Shown here: in pieces, positions 43,767 through 52,388 of the stretch | Layout of the letters: the number at the start of each line of letters is the position of its first letter | Numbering within the stretch: the stretch's first letter is position 1 | Source of the DNA: VAZQ01 sp963763365 | GTDB lineage: Bacteria; Pseudomonadota; Alphaproteobacteria; Rhizobiales; Xanthobacteraceae | NCBI GenBank assembly: GCA_963763365.1 | Contig: CAVXOE010000016.1 | Location: forward strand, 1-64,000 | Reading direction: 5' to 3' | Length of the DNA: 64,000 nt | Translations under genes and position numbers: made by a program | The notes under the pieces: generated by a model | Told to the model about the DNA's origin: nothing | Databases searched by the model: none | The model's input: the letters and a program-made list of their open reading frames with translations, nothing else

Positions 43767-44818
43767 GCTCACCTCCGTCGCTCTGTGAATTCGGTGCTGA
43801 TTGGACCGGTAATATAGGGCTTCGTCAGAGAGGGAAACAGCGCGCGCCCGCAAAAGCCGAAATCCTTCCCCGCACGGGCGACCCTGGGTAAGAAATCATC
43901 TGCCGACGGTCGACATTGGGGAACGGGGGCGCGGCGCTGTCTTCTCTGGGGTGCGAGTTGCGGCCCCCGTCATGCTGCCGGTCCTGCCCGGAAGTCGCGC
44001 CGGCGGTTTGGACCGCGAACAAGTCAAGGTTGTCCGCGCGATTCCGACTTCAATCCGGCCGCGGCCGCGGCCGGTCGCCGTCCGCCCTCACACTCTCGTC
44101 ATTTGCTGGGGACAGGTCTACCGCGACGTATTGTCCCAATTTGGCATTGCATTAAGACCGATCACTGGCAAAAGACGGCGATTCGGGGGGATTTGCCCGC
44201 ATTTACGTCGTTGCCCCACCTTTGCCACATCCTGCGGGCCAGAAAAGCGTCTCGCGGAGTAACAGTTGAGTCGAACCGGATCAGGCCCTCCGGCGACTAA
44301 TCCCTGACAGGGAACCGCGAAGTCCCAGCCGCGTTTTTTGGGTGAGGGCATCCTCACCGACGATCGACGAATAAGGCTCCAATCAAGGGAGCCGGGAGAG
44401 CGTCATGACCACGTGGTTTGAGCCATCGGTCTGGGCTGGCCTGCGAGCGTTGCTCGCGGCGGTCAAAAACTCACCCATCGTTGCGTTCCCCCTGGTGCGG
44501 ATACCCGTTCCTCTCACAAACTGGATATCGGTGCGCAAATCGGGAAATGCTGACGCCTTCGTGCTGGCATGGCTTGCCAGCGAGGGCCGCCGTGGGCGTC
44601 GTCCGCGGACGTTTATGTAGGCAGGGTGCGCCACGGCCCTGACCGCGGGCAAATTCAAAGTCCCATCGTTTGCGCAGACCGCGACTCTATCGCGGCCTGT
44701 GATCTTTCGCTCGTCTGCGATGCGGAAGTGATGACGAGAATTCCGTCAACCTGATTGACATTTTTCCGCCGACACCGCAAAGGCGTTGGGCCGGCTCCGC
44801 TCCGAGGACCAACTCGGC
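43767..44818. other. Long intergenic region without a convincing gene
   Basis: About 1,050 bases upstream of pccA, the longest space in the window. Several short frames exist on both strands (for example 43951-44262 and 44405-44620) but they overlap each other and show no known motif. A perfect stem GGTGAGG/CCTCACC sits at 44341-44358, just after a run of six T. The region must contain the peroxiredoxin and pccA promoters; the rest may be decayed coding DNA or an unrecognised RNA. Confidence 0.45.
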
Positions 44819-46879
44819 ATGTTCAAGCGCATCCTGATCGCTAATCGCGGCGAGATCGCTTGCCGGATCATCAAATCTGCCCGCCGCATGGGCATTGAGA
44901 CGGTGGCGGTCTATTCCGAGGCCGACCGCGACGCCTTGCACGTCGAGATGGCGGATACGGCGGTCGCGATCGGCCCGCCGCCCGCGGCCGAGAGCTACCT
45001 CGTCATCGCCAAGATCGTCGACGCCTGCCGCAAGAGCGGCGCCGAGGCCGTGCATCCCGGCTACGGCTTCCTGTCGGAGCGGGCGGCCTTTCCGGAGGCG
45101 CTGGCGAAGGCCGGCGTCGTATTCATCGGGCCCAATCCCAAGGCGATCGCCGCCATGGGGGACAAGATCGAGAGCAAGAAGGCGGCGGCGGCCGCCAACG
45201 TCTCGACCGTCCCCGGCCATCTCGGCGTGATCTCGGACGAGCAACACGCGGTGACGATCGCCGACCAGATCGGCTACCCGGTGATGATCAAGGCGTCGGC
45301 CGGCGGCGGCGGCAAGGGCATGCGTGTCGCCCATTCCCAGGGTGAGGTCGCCGAGGGGTTTGCGCGCGCCCGCTCGGAGGCGCAGTCGTCGTTCGGCGAC
45401 GACCGCGTGTTCATCGAGAAGTTCATCGTCGATCCGCGCCATGTCGAGATCCAGGTGCTCGGCGATAAGCACGGCAACGTCATCTATCTCGGCGAGCGCG
45501 AATGTTCGATCCAGCGCCGCAACCAGAAGGTCATCGAGGAAGCGCCGAGCCCGCTGCTCGACGCCGCGACGCGCCAGAAGATGGGCGAGCAGGCCGTCGC
45601 GCTCGCCAAGGCCGTCGGCTACGACTCCGCCGGCACCGTGGAATTCGTCGCCGGCCAGGACCGCAGCTTCTATTTCCTCGAGATGAACACGCGGCTGCAG
45701 GTCGAGCACCCGGTCACCGAACTGATCACCGGCATCGATCTGGTCGAGCAGATGATCCGCGTCGCGGCGGGCGAGAGGCTCGCCATTACGCAGAACGACG
45801 TGAAGCTCAAGGGCTGGGCGGTCGAGAGCCGCATCTACGCAGAGGACCCGTACCGCAATTTCCTGCCCTCGATCGGTCGCCTGGTGCGCTACCGGCCGCC
45901 GGCCGAGGCCAACGACGGCATCATCACGGTGCGCAACGACACCGGCGTCACCGAAGGCGGCGAGATCTCGCTCTACTACGACCCGATGATCGCCAAGCTC
46001 GTGACCCATGGCCCGACCCGCGCCGAGGCGATCGCCGCGCAGGCCGACGCGCTCGATGCCTTCACGCTCGACGGCATCCGCCACAACATCCCGTTCCTGG
46101 CGGCGCTGATGTCGCACGACCGCTGGAAGGCGGGACAGCTCTCGACCGGCTTCATCGCGGAGGAGTTTCCCGGCGGCTTCCACCGCGCCGCGCCGCGGGG
46201 CGAGGTCGCGCGTACGCTCGCCGCGGTCGCGGCCTGCGTCGATCACGTACTGGGCGAACGGAAGCGGCGCATCTCCGGCCAGGCGTCGGGGCGGGCGGTC
46301 ACCCGCGAGCGTCACCGCGTGGTCAGGCTCGGCGATCAGGAAATCGCTCTCGACGTTGCGCGCGCCACGTCCGCGCCGCCGATCGGCATGATGCCCGACG
46401 GGACCCCGAACCTGGAAGGCGATGCGTTCAACGTGCGTTTTCTCGATGACGGAGCGGGGCAGGACCGCCTGCTGGTCTCGACCTGGAAGGCCGGCGATCC
46501 GCTCTGGTCGGGGACGATCGATGGCCGTCCGGTGGCCGTGCAGGTGCGCACCGCGCTCAACGGCTTCGATCTCTCCCATCGCGGGATCGAGACCCGCGCG
46601 TTCGTCTATACCGAGCGGGAGGCGCAGGCGGCGCGTCTGATGCCGGCGAAGAAGGTGGTCGACAGCGGCAAGGCGCTGCGCTGCCCGATGCCCGGCCTCG
46701 TGGTGTCGATCGCGGTGGTCGAGGGCCAGGACGTCAAGGCCGGCGAAACGCTGGCCGTGGTCGAGGCGATGAAGATGGAGAACGTCCTGCGTGCCGAGCG
46801 CGACGCGGTGGTGAAATCCATCAAGGCCAAGCCCGGCGACAGCCTGGCGGTCGATCAGATCATCCTAGAGTTCGCTTAA
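44819..46879 (+). CDS. pccA: Propionyl-CoA carboxylase alpha chain (biotin carboxylase + biotin carrier)
   Basis: 686 aa from ATG 44819. The biotin carboxylase part has MFKRILIANRGEIACRIIKSARRMGI, GYPVMIKASAGGGGKGMRV (ATP-binding loop), ERECSIQRRNQKVIEEAPSP, and FLEMNTRLQVEHPVTELITGIDLV. The BT linker domain follows, and the C-terminal biotinyl domain carries VVEAMKMENVLRAE with the biotinylated Lys. Works with the pccB product 15 kb upstream. In related genomes methylmalonyl-CoA mutase is often near, but none is seen here. Confidence 0.95.
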   Translation: MFKRILIANRGEIACRIIKSARRMGIETVAVYSEADRDALHVEMADTAVAIGPPPAAESYLVIAKIVDACRKSGAEAVHPGYGFLSERAAFPEALAKAGVVFIGPNPKAIAAMGDKIESKKAAAAANVSTVPGHLGVISDEQHAVTIADQIGYPVMIKASAGGGGKGMRVAHSQGEVAEGFARARSEAQSSFGDDRVFIEKFIVDPRHVEIQVLGDKHGNVIYLGERECSIQRRNQKVIEEAPSPLLDAATRQKMGEQAVALAKAVGYDSAGTVEFVAGQDRSFYFLEMNTRLQVEHPVTELITGIDLVEQMIRVAAGERLAITQNDVKLKGWAVESRIYAEDPYRNFLPSIGRLVRYRPPAEANDGIITVRNDTGVTEGGEISLYYDPMIAKLVTHGPTRAEAIAAQADALDAFTLDGIRHNIPFLAALMSHDRWKAGQLSTGFIAEEFPGGFHRAAPRGEVARTLAAVAACVDHVLGERKRRISGQASGRAVTRERHRVVRLGDQEIALDVARATSAPPIGMMPDGTPNLEGDAFNVRFLDDGAGQDRLLVSTWKAGDPLWSGTIDGRPVAVQVRTALNGFDLSHRGIETRAFVYTEREAQAARLMPAKKVVDSGKALRCPMPGLVVSIAVVEGQDVKAGETLAVVEAMKMENVLRAERDAVVKSIKAKPGDSLAVDQIILEFA

Positions 46880-46933
46880 GCCGCGGGCGCGCGGTTGCTG
46901 GTGAATTCGCGCGGGCGTCATGTCACCATCGCG

Positions 46934-47101
46934 CTAGTGGAGTGGATTTGACATTCGCTACCACCTCGCCGCGAGTTCGCGAAGCGAATGTCAAATCCAA
47001 ATCTCCACTAGGAATCTATATTTGCTAGTGGTCCTTTGATTCTAACATTCGCAAAATGAGCCCGCCGAAACGGGATGCGAATGTTAGAATCGGACCACTA
47101 G
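46934..47101 (+). repeat. Two-hairpin CTAG element, copy 3 (diverged)
   Basis: 168 bp in the same orientation as copy 2. Hairpin B-type at 46934-47011 (78 nt): outer arms CTAGTGGAG/CTCCACTAG, inner arms of 16 bp starting GGATTTGACA, three-base bulge AAA on the 3' side. Spacer of 13 nt at 47012-47024. Hairpin A-type at 47025-47101 (77 nt): outer arms CTAGTGGTCC/GGACCACTAG, bulge TTT on the 5' side, inner arms of 16 bp starting GATTCTAACA. Stem sequence differs from the other copies but still pairs. The last base is directly followed by the ATG of the next gene. Confidence 0.88.
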
Positions 47102-47632
47102 ATGGAATCGCCCGCGTCATTGCTTTCAGCATCCGGCCGGATCGCACCGAGGCCATTTGCCCTCGGCGCCGTGGCCGTCTATCTGCTGAGCTTCCTCTCG
47201 CAAATTTTGCTGTCGCCGCCGGTAACGGTGCGATTCGGCCTCGCGCCCTTTGCCATCCTGCAAGGCGTGCTGACGTGGACGTGGTTCGCACTTCACGCCA
47301 AGCGTCTGCGCGATGCCGGCCGCCCGATCGCCCTGGCGTTCGCGATCGCCGTTCTCTACGCGCTCGCGATGGTGCTGCTGTTGCTGCTGGTCGATCCGAT
47401 GATCGGTCCCGGCGTGAGCGCGGTCGGCACCGAGGTGCCGCGCTGGCGCTTTGCCGACCTGTGGGTGTTCCTCCTGCTGCTTCCGACGTTCACGGGGCCG
47501 GCGACGCTTGGCTTTTTTGATGTGTTGGCACTGGCCAGCTTCGTGTTGATCATGGTGCCGATGTTGATGGCGATCGGCTTCTCGATCTGGGCCGCAAGGC
47601 AACCGAGCAAAGCGGGGGCAAGCGATCCGTAA
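47102..47632 (+). CDS. DUF805-like membrane protein
   Basis: 176 aa, four to five membrane segments. LTWTWFALHAKRLRDAGRPIALAFAIAVLYALAMVLLLLLV holds the DUF805-type motif (ALxAKRLRDAG) . The usual N-terminal (GRIxRxxF) signature is present only weakly as GRIAPRPFALG near residue 12. ATG 47102 follows the last base of the two-hairpin element, so the element forms the whole near leader and no Shine-Dalgarno is evident. An internal start cannot be ruled out. Overlaps the next gene by one base. Confidence 0.78.
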   Translation: MESPASLLSASGRIAPRPFALGAVAVYLLSFLSQILLSPPVTVRFGLAPFAILQGVLTWTWFALHAKRLRDAGRPIALAFAIAVLYALAMVLLLLLVDPMIGPGVSAVGTEVPRWRFADLWVFLLLLPTFTGPATLGFFDVLALASFVLIMVPMLMAIGFSIWAARQPSKAGASDP

Positions 47633-48093
47633 TGCTACACTTCGCATACGGGTCGAACATGAGCCGGGCGCTCATGCATCGCCGCTGCCCGCAGGCGAAG
47701 GCGCTCGGCACCGCGAGCATTTCAGGCTGGCGCTTCGTCATCACGCCGGACGGGTTCGGTTCGATTGTTCCCAGTGCGGGCGGTGTCGTTCATGGGGTGC
47801 TGTGGCGGCTCACGCCCCGTGATCTTGCCGCGATCAACGCCTATGAAAGCCTCGATTCCGGGTTATATGCGCGCCGCATGCTGTCGGTGCGACACGGCAG
47901 CCGTCGCGTGCCGGCGCTGCTCTATATCGCCCGCAGGCGAGGGCAGGGCAGACCGCGACCGGGCTACATGACGGTGGTGGTCGAGGCGGCCCGCGACTGG
48001 AGGCTGCCGGAGCGGCAGCTTCGCCTCCTGAAGCGCTGGTCGCCGTCGGCCTGGAAAGGCGCGCGTTGGAAGGACACGCGAGACCTCGGATGA
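47632..48093 (+). CDS. Gamma-glutamylcyclotransferase-like protein
   Basis: 153 aa. FAYGSNMSRALMHRRCP at residues 4-20 is the substrate loop (YGSN), and NAYESLDSGLYARR provides the catalytic Glu. Full domain length. Acts on gamma-glutamyl compounds in the cytoplasm, or on related amines; substrate unproven. Overlaps the acylphosphatase gene as ATGA. Confidence 0.88.
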   Translation: MLHFAYGSNMSRALMHRRCPQAKALGTASISGWRFVITPDGFGSIVPSAGGVVHGVLWRLTPRDLAAINAYESLDSGLYARRMLSVRHGSRRVPALLYIARRRGQGRPRPGYMTVVVEAARDWRLPERQLRLLKRWSPSAWKGARWKDTRDLG

Positions 48094-48413
48094 GCGGCGA
48101 AGCGCAGGCACACCGCGACCTCGTGATCCGTCATGTCGTCGTGCGCGGCCGCGTGCAGGGCGTGGGCTTCCGGGCGTGGACCGAAGTCGCGGCCCTTGAG
48201 CGTGGCCTCGAAGGCTGGGTCCGCAATCGGCGCGACGGATCGGTCGAGGCGGTGTTTGCCGGCGAGGGAGCGGCGGTCGAAGCCATGTTGTCAGCCTGCC
48301 GGCGCGGGCCGCCGGGGGCGCGGGTCGATGCGCTCGAAGAGCAGCACGCCAATGCCTCTGCGCTCGATCAGCGCCGTTCAGGTGAGCGCTTTTCGGTTTT
48401 GCCAACGCTGTGA
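48090..48413 (+). CDS. Acylphosphatase
   Basis: 107 aa from ATG 48090. VIRHVVVRGRVQGVGFRAWTEVAALERGLEGWVRNRRDGSVEAVFAGE contains the acyl-phosphate loop RVQGVGFR and the catalytic Asn in VRNRRDGSVE. Hydrolyses acyl phosphates. The C-terminus is slightly longer than the family. Third gene of a tight four-gene unit. Confidence 0.92.
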   Translation: MSGEAQAHRDLVIRHVVVRGRVQGVGFRAWTEVAALERGLEGWVRNRRDGSVEAVFAGEGAAVEAMLSACRRGPPGARVDALEEQHANASALDQRRSGERFSVLPTL

Positions 48414-48424
48414 GGAGAACGCCG

Positions 48425-48688
48425 ATGGCGATTGCGCTGCTCGCGGGGATCTTCGGGCTGGCTGCTGCGTTCGCGCAGCAACCCGCTCCGCCCGAAACGC
48501 CGGCGTCGGCTGAACCGCCATCCATCCAGAGCTATGGCGACCGGGACGCCACCTGTGTGCGATGGATCGACAGTTGCCGCGCCTGCAGCCGCGGGCCGGA
48601 TGGCGCGCCCCTCTGTTCGAATATCGGCATCGCCTGCCAGCCGAAGAAGGTGGAGTGCACGGAGCGCAAGGAAGAGACGCCGAAATAG
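48425..48688 (+). CDS. Small Cys-rich exported protein
   Basis: 87 aa from ATG 48425 with GAGGAG upstream. Signal peptide IALLAGIFGLAAAFAQ. Mature part: proline-rich stretch, then ATCVRWIDSCRACSRG, APLCSNIGIACQPKKVECTER with six Cys, likely three disulfides. Seen as a conserved small periplasmic protein type in Rhizobiales; function unknown. Confidence 0.72.
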   Translation: MAIALLAGIFGLAAAFAQQPAPPETPASAEPPSIQSYGDRDATCVRWIDSCRACSRGPDGAPLCSNIGIACQPKKVECTERKEETPK

Positions 48689-48708
48689 CGCTGGACGCGC
48701 CGCGCGCG

Positions 48709-49467
48709 CTACGGACCTGGCGTTGCGAGGCCAAGCGCGCTCCGCTCCGCCGGTTCGTTCTCGCGGGCCTCGATCGGGCCGAACAGGGGCACGAATTCGC
48801 GCTCGAGCGCACTGTCGGCGTCCGACATGGCGAGTGGCAGCCCGAGATCGACCAGGCTCGTCACGCCGTAGCGCTGCTCGGCGACGCCGCACGGTACGAT
48901 GCCGGCGTAGTGCGCAAGATCGCAATCGACGTTGAGCGCGACGCCGTGCAGCGTCACCCAGCGCTTCACCCGGATACCGATCGCGGCGATCTTGTCCTCG
49001 TAGCCCTCGCCTTTGTCCGGACGGCGGACCCAGACCCCAATGCGGTCGTCGCGCCGTTCGCCCGCCACGTTGAAGTGCGCGAGCGCGCGAATGACCCATT
49101 CTTCCAGCGTGGCGACAAACCGGCGCACGTCCGGTCCGCGGCGCTTGAGGTCGAGCATCACGTAGGCCACGCGCTGGCCTGGGCCGTGATAGGTGAACTG
49201 GCCGCCACGGCCGGTCTCGTGCACTGGAAAGCGCGCCTCGATCAGCTCGCTGGGCTTGGCGCTGGTCCCTGCGGTGTAGAGCGGCGGATGCTCGAGCAGC
49301 CAGACGAGTTCGGGGGCCGCGCCGTCGGCAATGGCGGCCGCACGGGCCTCCATGACCGCGAGCGCAGTGTCGTAGCCGACGCGGCCGTGGCTTGACCGCC
49401 ACTCGACCGGCGCGGAGCCGGGCGGCGGCAGCAGCCCCGACGTCAACCCATCGCGCGCATTAACCAT
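48709..49467 (-). CDS. lipB: Octanoyltransferase (lipoate biosynthesis)
   Basis: Moves octanoyl from acyl carrier protein to lipoyl domains, the first step of lipoate synthesis. 252 aa. HPPLYTAGTSAKPSEL, GRGGQFTYHGPGQRVAYVMLDLKRRG, DDRIGVWV, KRWVTLHGVALNV and FAGIVPCG-like (YAGIVPCG) with the catalytic Cys and Lys. GTG/ATG choices upstream are weak; ATG 49467 taken. Divergent from fliN. Confidence 0.95.
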   Translation of the reverse strand: MVNARDGLTSGLLPPPGSAPVEWRSSHGRVGYDTALAVMEARAAAIADGAAPELVWLLEHPPLYTAGTSAKPSELIEARFPVHETGRGGQFTYHGPGQRVAYVMLDLKRRGPDVRRFVATLEEWVIRALAHFNVAGERRDDRIGVWVRRPDKGEGYEDKIAAIGIRVKRWVTLHGVALNVDCDLAHYAGIVPCGVAEQRYGVTSLVDLGLPLAMSDADSALEREFVPLFGPIEARENEPAERSALGLATPGP

Positions 49468-49517
49468 CCCGTAACCATACCCGTGGTCATGTCACAGATA
49501 CTGATCGCCGACCCGGA

Positions 49518-49769
49518 GTGCACCTCGTGCCGACCCTCGACAAGGTTGACCTAGATATCCAGGTGGTGCTCGGCACCACCACGATGCCGATCCATCAGGT
49601 GCTGCGCCTAGGCCGCGGGGCCATCATCGAGCTCGACGCCGCCGAGGACGATGAGGTCGCCATCCTCGCCAACAATTTCCCGGTTGCCAAGGGCACGGTG
49701 GTGGTGAGCGGAAACCGCATCGCGGTCGAGGTCAAGGAATTGATCCCGCGCAGCCCCGACATGCGCTGA
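49518..49769 (+). CDS. fliN: FliN/SpoA-domain protein
   Basis: 83 aa from GTG 49518 (GTG 49527 also possible). A single SpoA (FliN C-terminal) domain: VDLDIQVVLGTTTMPIHQVLRLGRGAIIELDAAEDDEVAILANNFPVAKGTVVVSGNRIAVEVKEL. Matches the flagellar switch protein FliN, which forms the C ring under FliM. No other flagellar gene is in the window. It may be a stand-alone fliN or a switch-like paralogue. Confidence 0.85.
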   Translation: MHLVPTLDKVDLDIQVVLGTTTMPIHQVLRLGRGAIIELDAAEDDEVAILANNFPVAKGTVVVSGNRIAVEVKELIPRSPDMR

Positions 49770-49897
49770 AGAATCAGTTCCCTGCCGGCGCCCGGCCTCC
49801 GCTTAAGAAGCGCCTAGCCCTTGTTCCGTAAGATTTGATTTGTTACATCCGCGCCGTCGTTTCGACGCGGGCGCCTGTGCCCACGTTCACTCCCCAT

Positions 49898-49982
49898 GCG
49901 GTCGTGGCGGAATTGGTAGACGCACTAGCTTGAGGTGCTAGCGGGGCAACCCGTGGAGGTTCGAGTCCTCTCGACCGCACCA
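49898..49982 (+). tRNA. tRNA-Leu (anticodon GAG)
   Basis: 85 nt with encoded CCA. Acceptor GCGGTCG/CGACCGC, discriminator A. The anticodon arm CTAGC-TTGAGGT-GCTAG gives GAG. A long variable arm (GGGGCAACCCG) fits the class II leucine type, and the T arm is GGTTCGAGTCC. Reads CUC/CUU. Confidence 0.97.
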
Positions 49983-50004
49983 GGTTTGATCGTCCGAAAT
50001 AGCA

Positions 50005-50032
50005 AACGCCGGGTCAGTGACCCGGCGTTGTT
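50005..50032 (+). terminator. Terminator-like palindrome after tRNA-Leu
   Basis: AACGCCGGGTCA (50005-50016), G, TGACCCGGCGTT (50018-50029): a perfect palindrome around one base, then GTTGCTT. It ends 40 bases before the 3' end of the minus-strand deacetylase gene, so it may serve both directions. Confidence 0.65.
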
Positions 50033-50068
50033 GCTTGGCAACGTGCGGCGAGACGCCACCGCTCGGCG

Positions 50069-51364
50069 CTATCGCATGAAATTCGGGATCAGCGACACCG
50101 GCGGCCGCACGACCGTCAGCTTGTGGCTGGCCGGACGGGTTGGTGCGGCTGCCGCAGTCGAAGTGGTGGTGGCAGGCGCGTTCGGATCCTTCGGCTTCGC
50201 GATCTGCGTTCCGTCGGGCGCCTTCTTCTTTTTCTTCTCTCCGCCGATCGTGCCCATCCCGGGCGTCTCGAAGATGCGCGTGTAGCGGAAGGTCTGCGCG
50301 GCGGGAGCGGGCAGCCGTTCGTCGTCGACAGGCGCCACGAACGTCCGGCGCGGCCATGGCAGGACCGGCGGCAGCGGGACTTCGCCCTCACGCAGGATCG
50401 GCCGCTCGAAGTTCGGCACCAGCGCGGTCGTCTTTACCGGTTGAAGCGGCGTGGACAGACCGAGGCTCCGGGCGCTCGGCACCGGCAGCACGGGCTCATC
50501 GGCCGACACGGACACGGTCGGCGTGCCGACCGAGACGAGGCGCGGCCACACCTTCTGCTCCGGTGTCGAACGCGCGATCCACTGATCGGCGGACGTCACG
50601 GTCTTCGGACGATCGGCCGTCGCCGGCACGACGTGCACGATCTTGAAGCCCTTGGCCTTGAGCTCCCTCATGATCTCGGGGAAGGCGAGCGCGGTTGCCG
50701 GCTGAATATCGTGCAGCAGCAGGATGCCCTTGCCGCGCGCTTCCAGGCGGCTGACGGCGCGGTGCGCAACTTCGGCCGCTTTGATATGGGTCCAGTCGTC
50801 CGCGACGACGTCCACGCTCCAGGTCATGACGTCGTGCGCGGCGAGATACTGCTCGACGGAGGTTTGGCGCAGGAGGCCCGGGATGCGGAAGAACGGCGCC
50901 ACGGCCTTCGGATCGCCCAGCGCCGTGCGCAGCGATTCAAATCCGTCCTCGATCTCGACCGAGGCGCGATCGACCGACATCTTTGCGAAGGTGAACGGGT
51001 GATTCTGGCTATGGTTCGCGACCGTGTGGCCTTCGTTGTAGATGCGGCGCACGATTGACGGATAGCCGCGCGCCATGCGTCCGACCATGAAGAAGGTCGC
51101 CTTCACGCATTCGGATGCGAGCGTTTCAAGAACGCGGTTGGTGTAGGGCGGCAGCGGACCGTCGTCGAACGTCAGGACGACTTCCTTGTCCCGCAGCGGA
51201 AGGGACTCGCTGTATTGCAGGCTGCCGAGCTTGGTGTGCTCGGTCGGATCAACCACGATCGTGCGGCTGACGCCCATCGCGCCCGGAGGGCACTCGGCGG
51301 CTGAGGCTGTTCCCGCGCAAGCGAGAACGGCCAGCATCAACGATGCTGTTACGACGCGTCGCAT
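50069..51364 (-). CDS. Polysaccharide deacetylase with long C-terminal tail
   Basis: 431 aa from ATG 51364. Signal peptide VVTASLMLAVLACAGTASA. The NodB domain (residues ~60-265) has VVLTFDDGPLPPYT, HTVANHSQNHPF (HxxxH metal site), APFFRIPGLL, and GILLLHDIQ. A tail of ~165 residues, rich in Pro, Thr and Lys (including GEKKKKKAPDG), follows and looks disordered. Likely acts on envelope polysaccharide or peptidoglycan. First of three tandem deacetylase genes on this strand. Confidence 0.88.
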   Translation of the reverse strand: MRRVVTASLMLAVLACAGTASAAECPPGAMGVSRTIVVDPTEHTKLGSLQYSESLPLRDKEVVLTFDDGPLPPYTNRVLETLASECVKATFFMVGRMARGYPSIVRRIYNEGHTVANHSQNHPFTFAKMSVDRASVEIEDGFESLRTALGDPKAVAPFFRIPGLLRQTSVEQYLAAHDVMTWSVDVVADDWTHIKAAEVAHRAVSRLEARGKGILLLHDIQPATALAFPEIMRELKAKGFKIVHVVPATADRPKTVTSADQWIARSTPEQKVWPRLVSVGTPTVSVSADEPVLPVPSARSLGLSTPLQPVKTTALVPNFERPILREGEVPLPPVLPWPRRTFVAPVDDERLPAPAAQTFRYTRIFETPGMGTIGGEKKKKKAPDGTQIAKPKDPNAPATTTSTAAAAPTRPASHKLTVVRPPVSLIPNFMR

Positions 51365-51540
51365 GTCCGTGTTTGGCCCCGATCTCTGGACAAACCCGGA
51401 AGTACGCCCGGGAAGGTTCGCTGTCATTTCCACTCTAGCGGAACAGTATGAGGAGGCAAATTAATGGCCGCTTAATCGCGCGCATTTTGCTTGATTAATT
51501 CGAGTTGTGACGGCCAAGACACGCTGCCACTCTGCCGCCA

Positions 51541-52330
51541 TCATCGCGCCGCCGCGCTGCCGGCTTGTCGGCCCGGCGAAACCACATGAACGACGCGATA
51601 TCCACCGCGCTTCAGCGCGCGCAGGAAGGCTGGAAGCATGGCAGCCGTCTGCGATTTGGTGTCGTGAAAGAGCACGATGCCGCCGTGCGCCGATTCGATT
51701 CGCTCGAGCACGAGCTTCAACTGCTGCTCGGGCGTCATCGGCTTCCAATCGCCCGCCCACAGATCGGCCCCGAACACCACGATTCCGCGACGCTCCAGCC
51801 GGTCGAGCAGGGCAGGCGACGATGCAAAACCGGGAAAGCGAAAGAACGGCGTCGCCGGCGTCCGGCTCGCCTCGCCGTAGAGTGCGGTGTCGACGGCCGC
51901 GAAGCCGCGGTCGATCTCGGCTTCGGCGGCCGCGACCGGCATGCGGTCGAGCAGGGGATGGGCGAAGGTGTGGTGAGCAACCGTATGTCCTTCGGCGAGC
52001 TCGCGACGGGCCAGTTCCTTGTGGGCCAGTGCGCTGCGGCCAAGCAGGAAGAACGATGCCCGCACGCACTCGTGCTTGAGTGTGTCGAGGACGCGTCCCG
52101 GTCGATCGGGTATCAGGTCCGTCATCGAAGGTCAGCACGACTTCCTTGGGAGCGAGCGGAAGGGTCTGCGGAAAGTGCTTGCGGCCGACCCGTGGCGTCG
52201 TTGCCGCGTCGACGCTCAGGACTCGTTCGGTCCCGAGTGCATCGGCGTTGCCGGGGCAGGGCGCCTGAGCCATTGCCGTGGTCGCGGTCAGTGCCAGAAC
52301 TCCGGCCAGCGCGTACGTTCGCAAGGTCAT
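51541..52330 (-). CDS. Polysaccharide deacetylase (one frameshift)
   Basis: About 262 aa when rebuilt. The N-terminal part from ATG 52330 has a signal peptide (LAGVLALTATTAMA) and reads KEVVLTFDDGP. Right after this the frame changes (near 52105-52120), and the next frame carries DRPGRVLDTLKHECVRASFFLLGRSALAH, GHTVAHHTFAHPL (HxxxH), TPFFRFPGF, GGIVLFHDT. One indel explains it. Second of the tandem deacetylases; closest to the first. Confidence 0.83.
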
Positions 52331-52388
52331 CGTCAATCCCGGTGTGGCGCTGGAATTCAGGCTCCGCGCTACGGCGGAAGGAAGGCCG

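Noticed and set aside
44341..44358. Stem GGTGAGG/CCTCACC as a terminator
   Set aside because: The T run is before the stem on the plus strand and the minus strand has A after it, so neither direction fits.
44405..44620. A 71-residue gene with GGGAG upstream
   Set aside because: An overlapping frame from 44418 is equally long, no family pattern is seen, and composition looks like chance. Left as part of the gap.
44687..46579. A 630-residue open frame on the minus strand opposite pccA
   Set aside because: High third-position GC leaves long antisense frames open. The plus strand carries a complete carboxylase; the antisense product has no known motif and an Arg/Gly/Asp-rich composition. The same applies to 3575-4927 and 9050-10378 on the minus strand.
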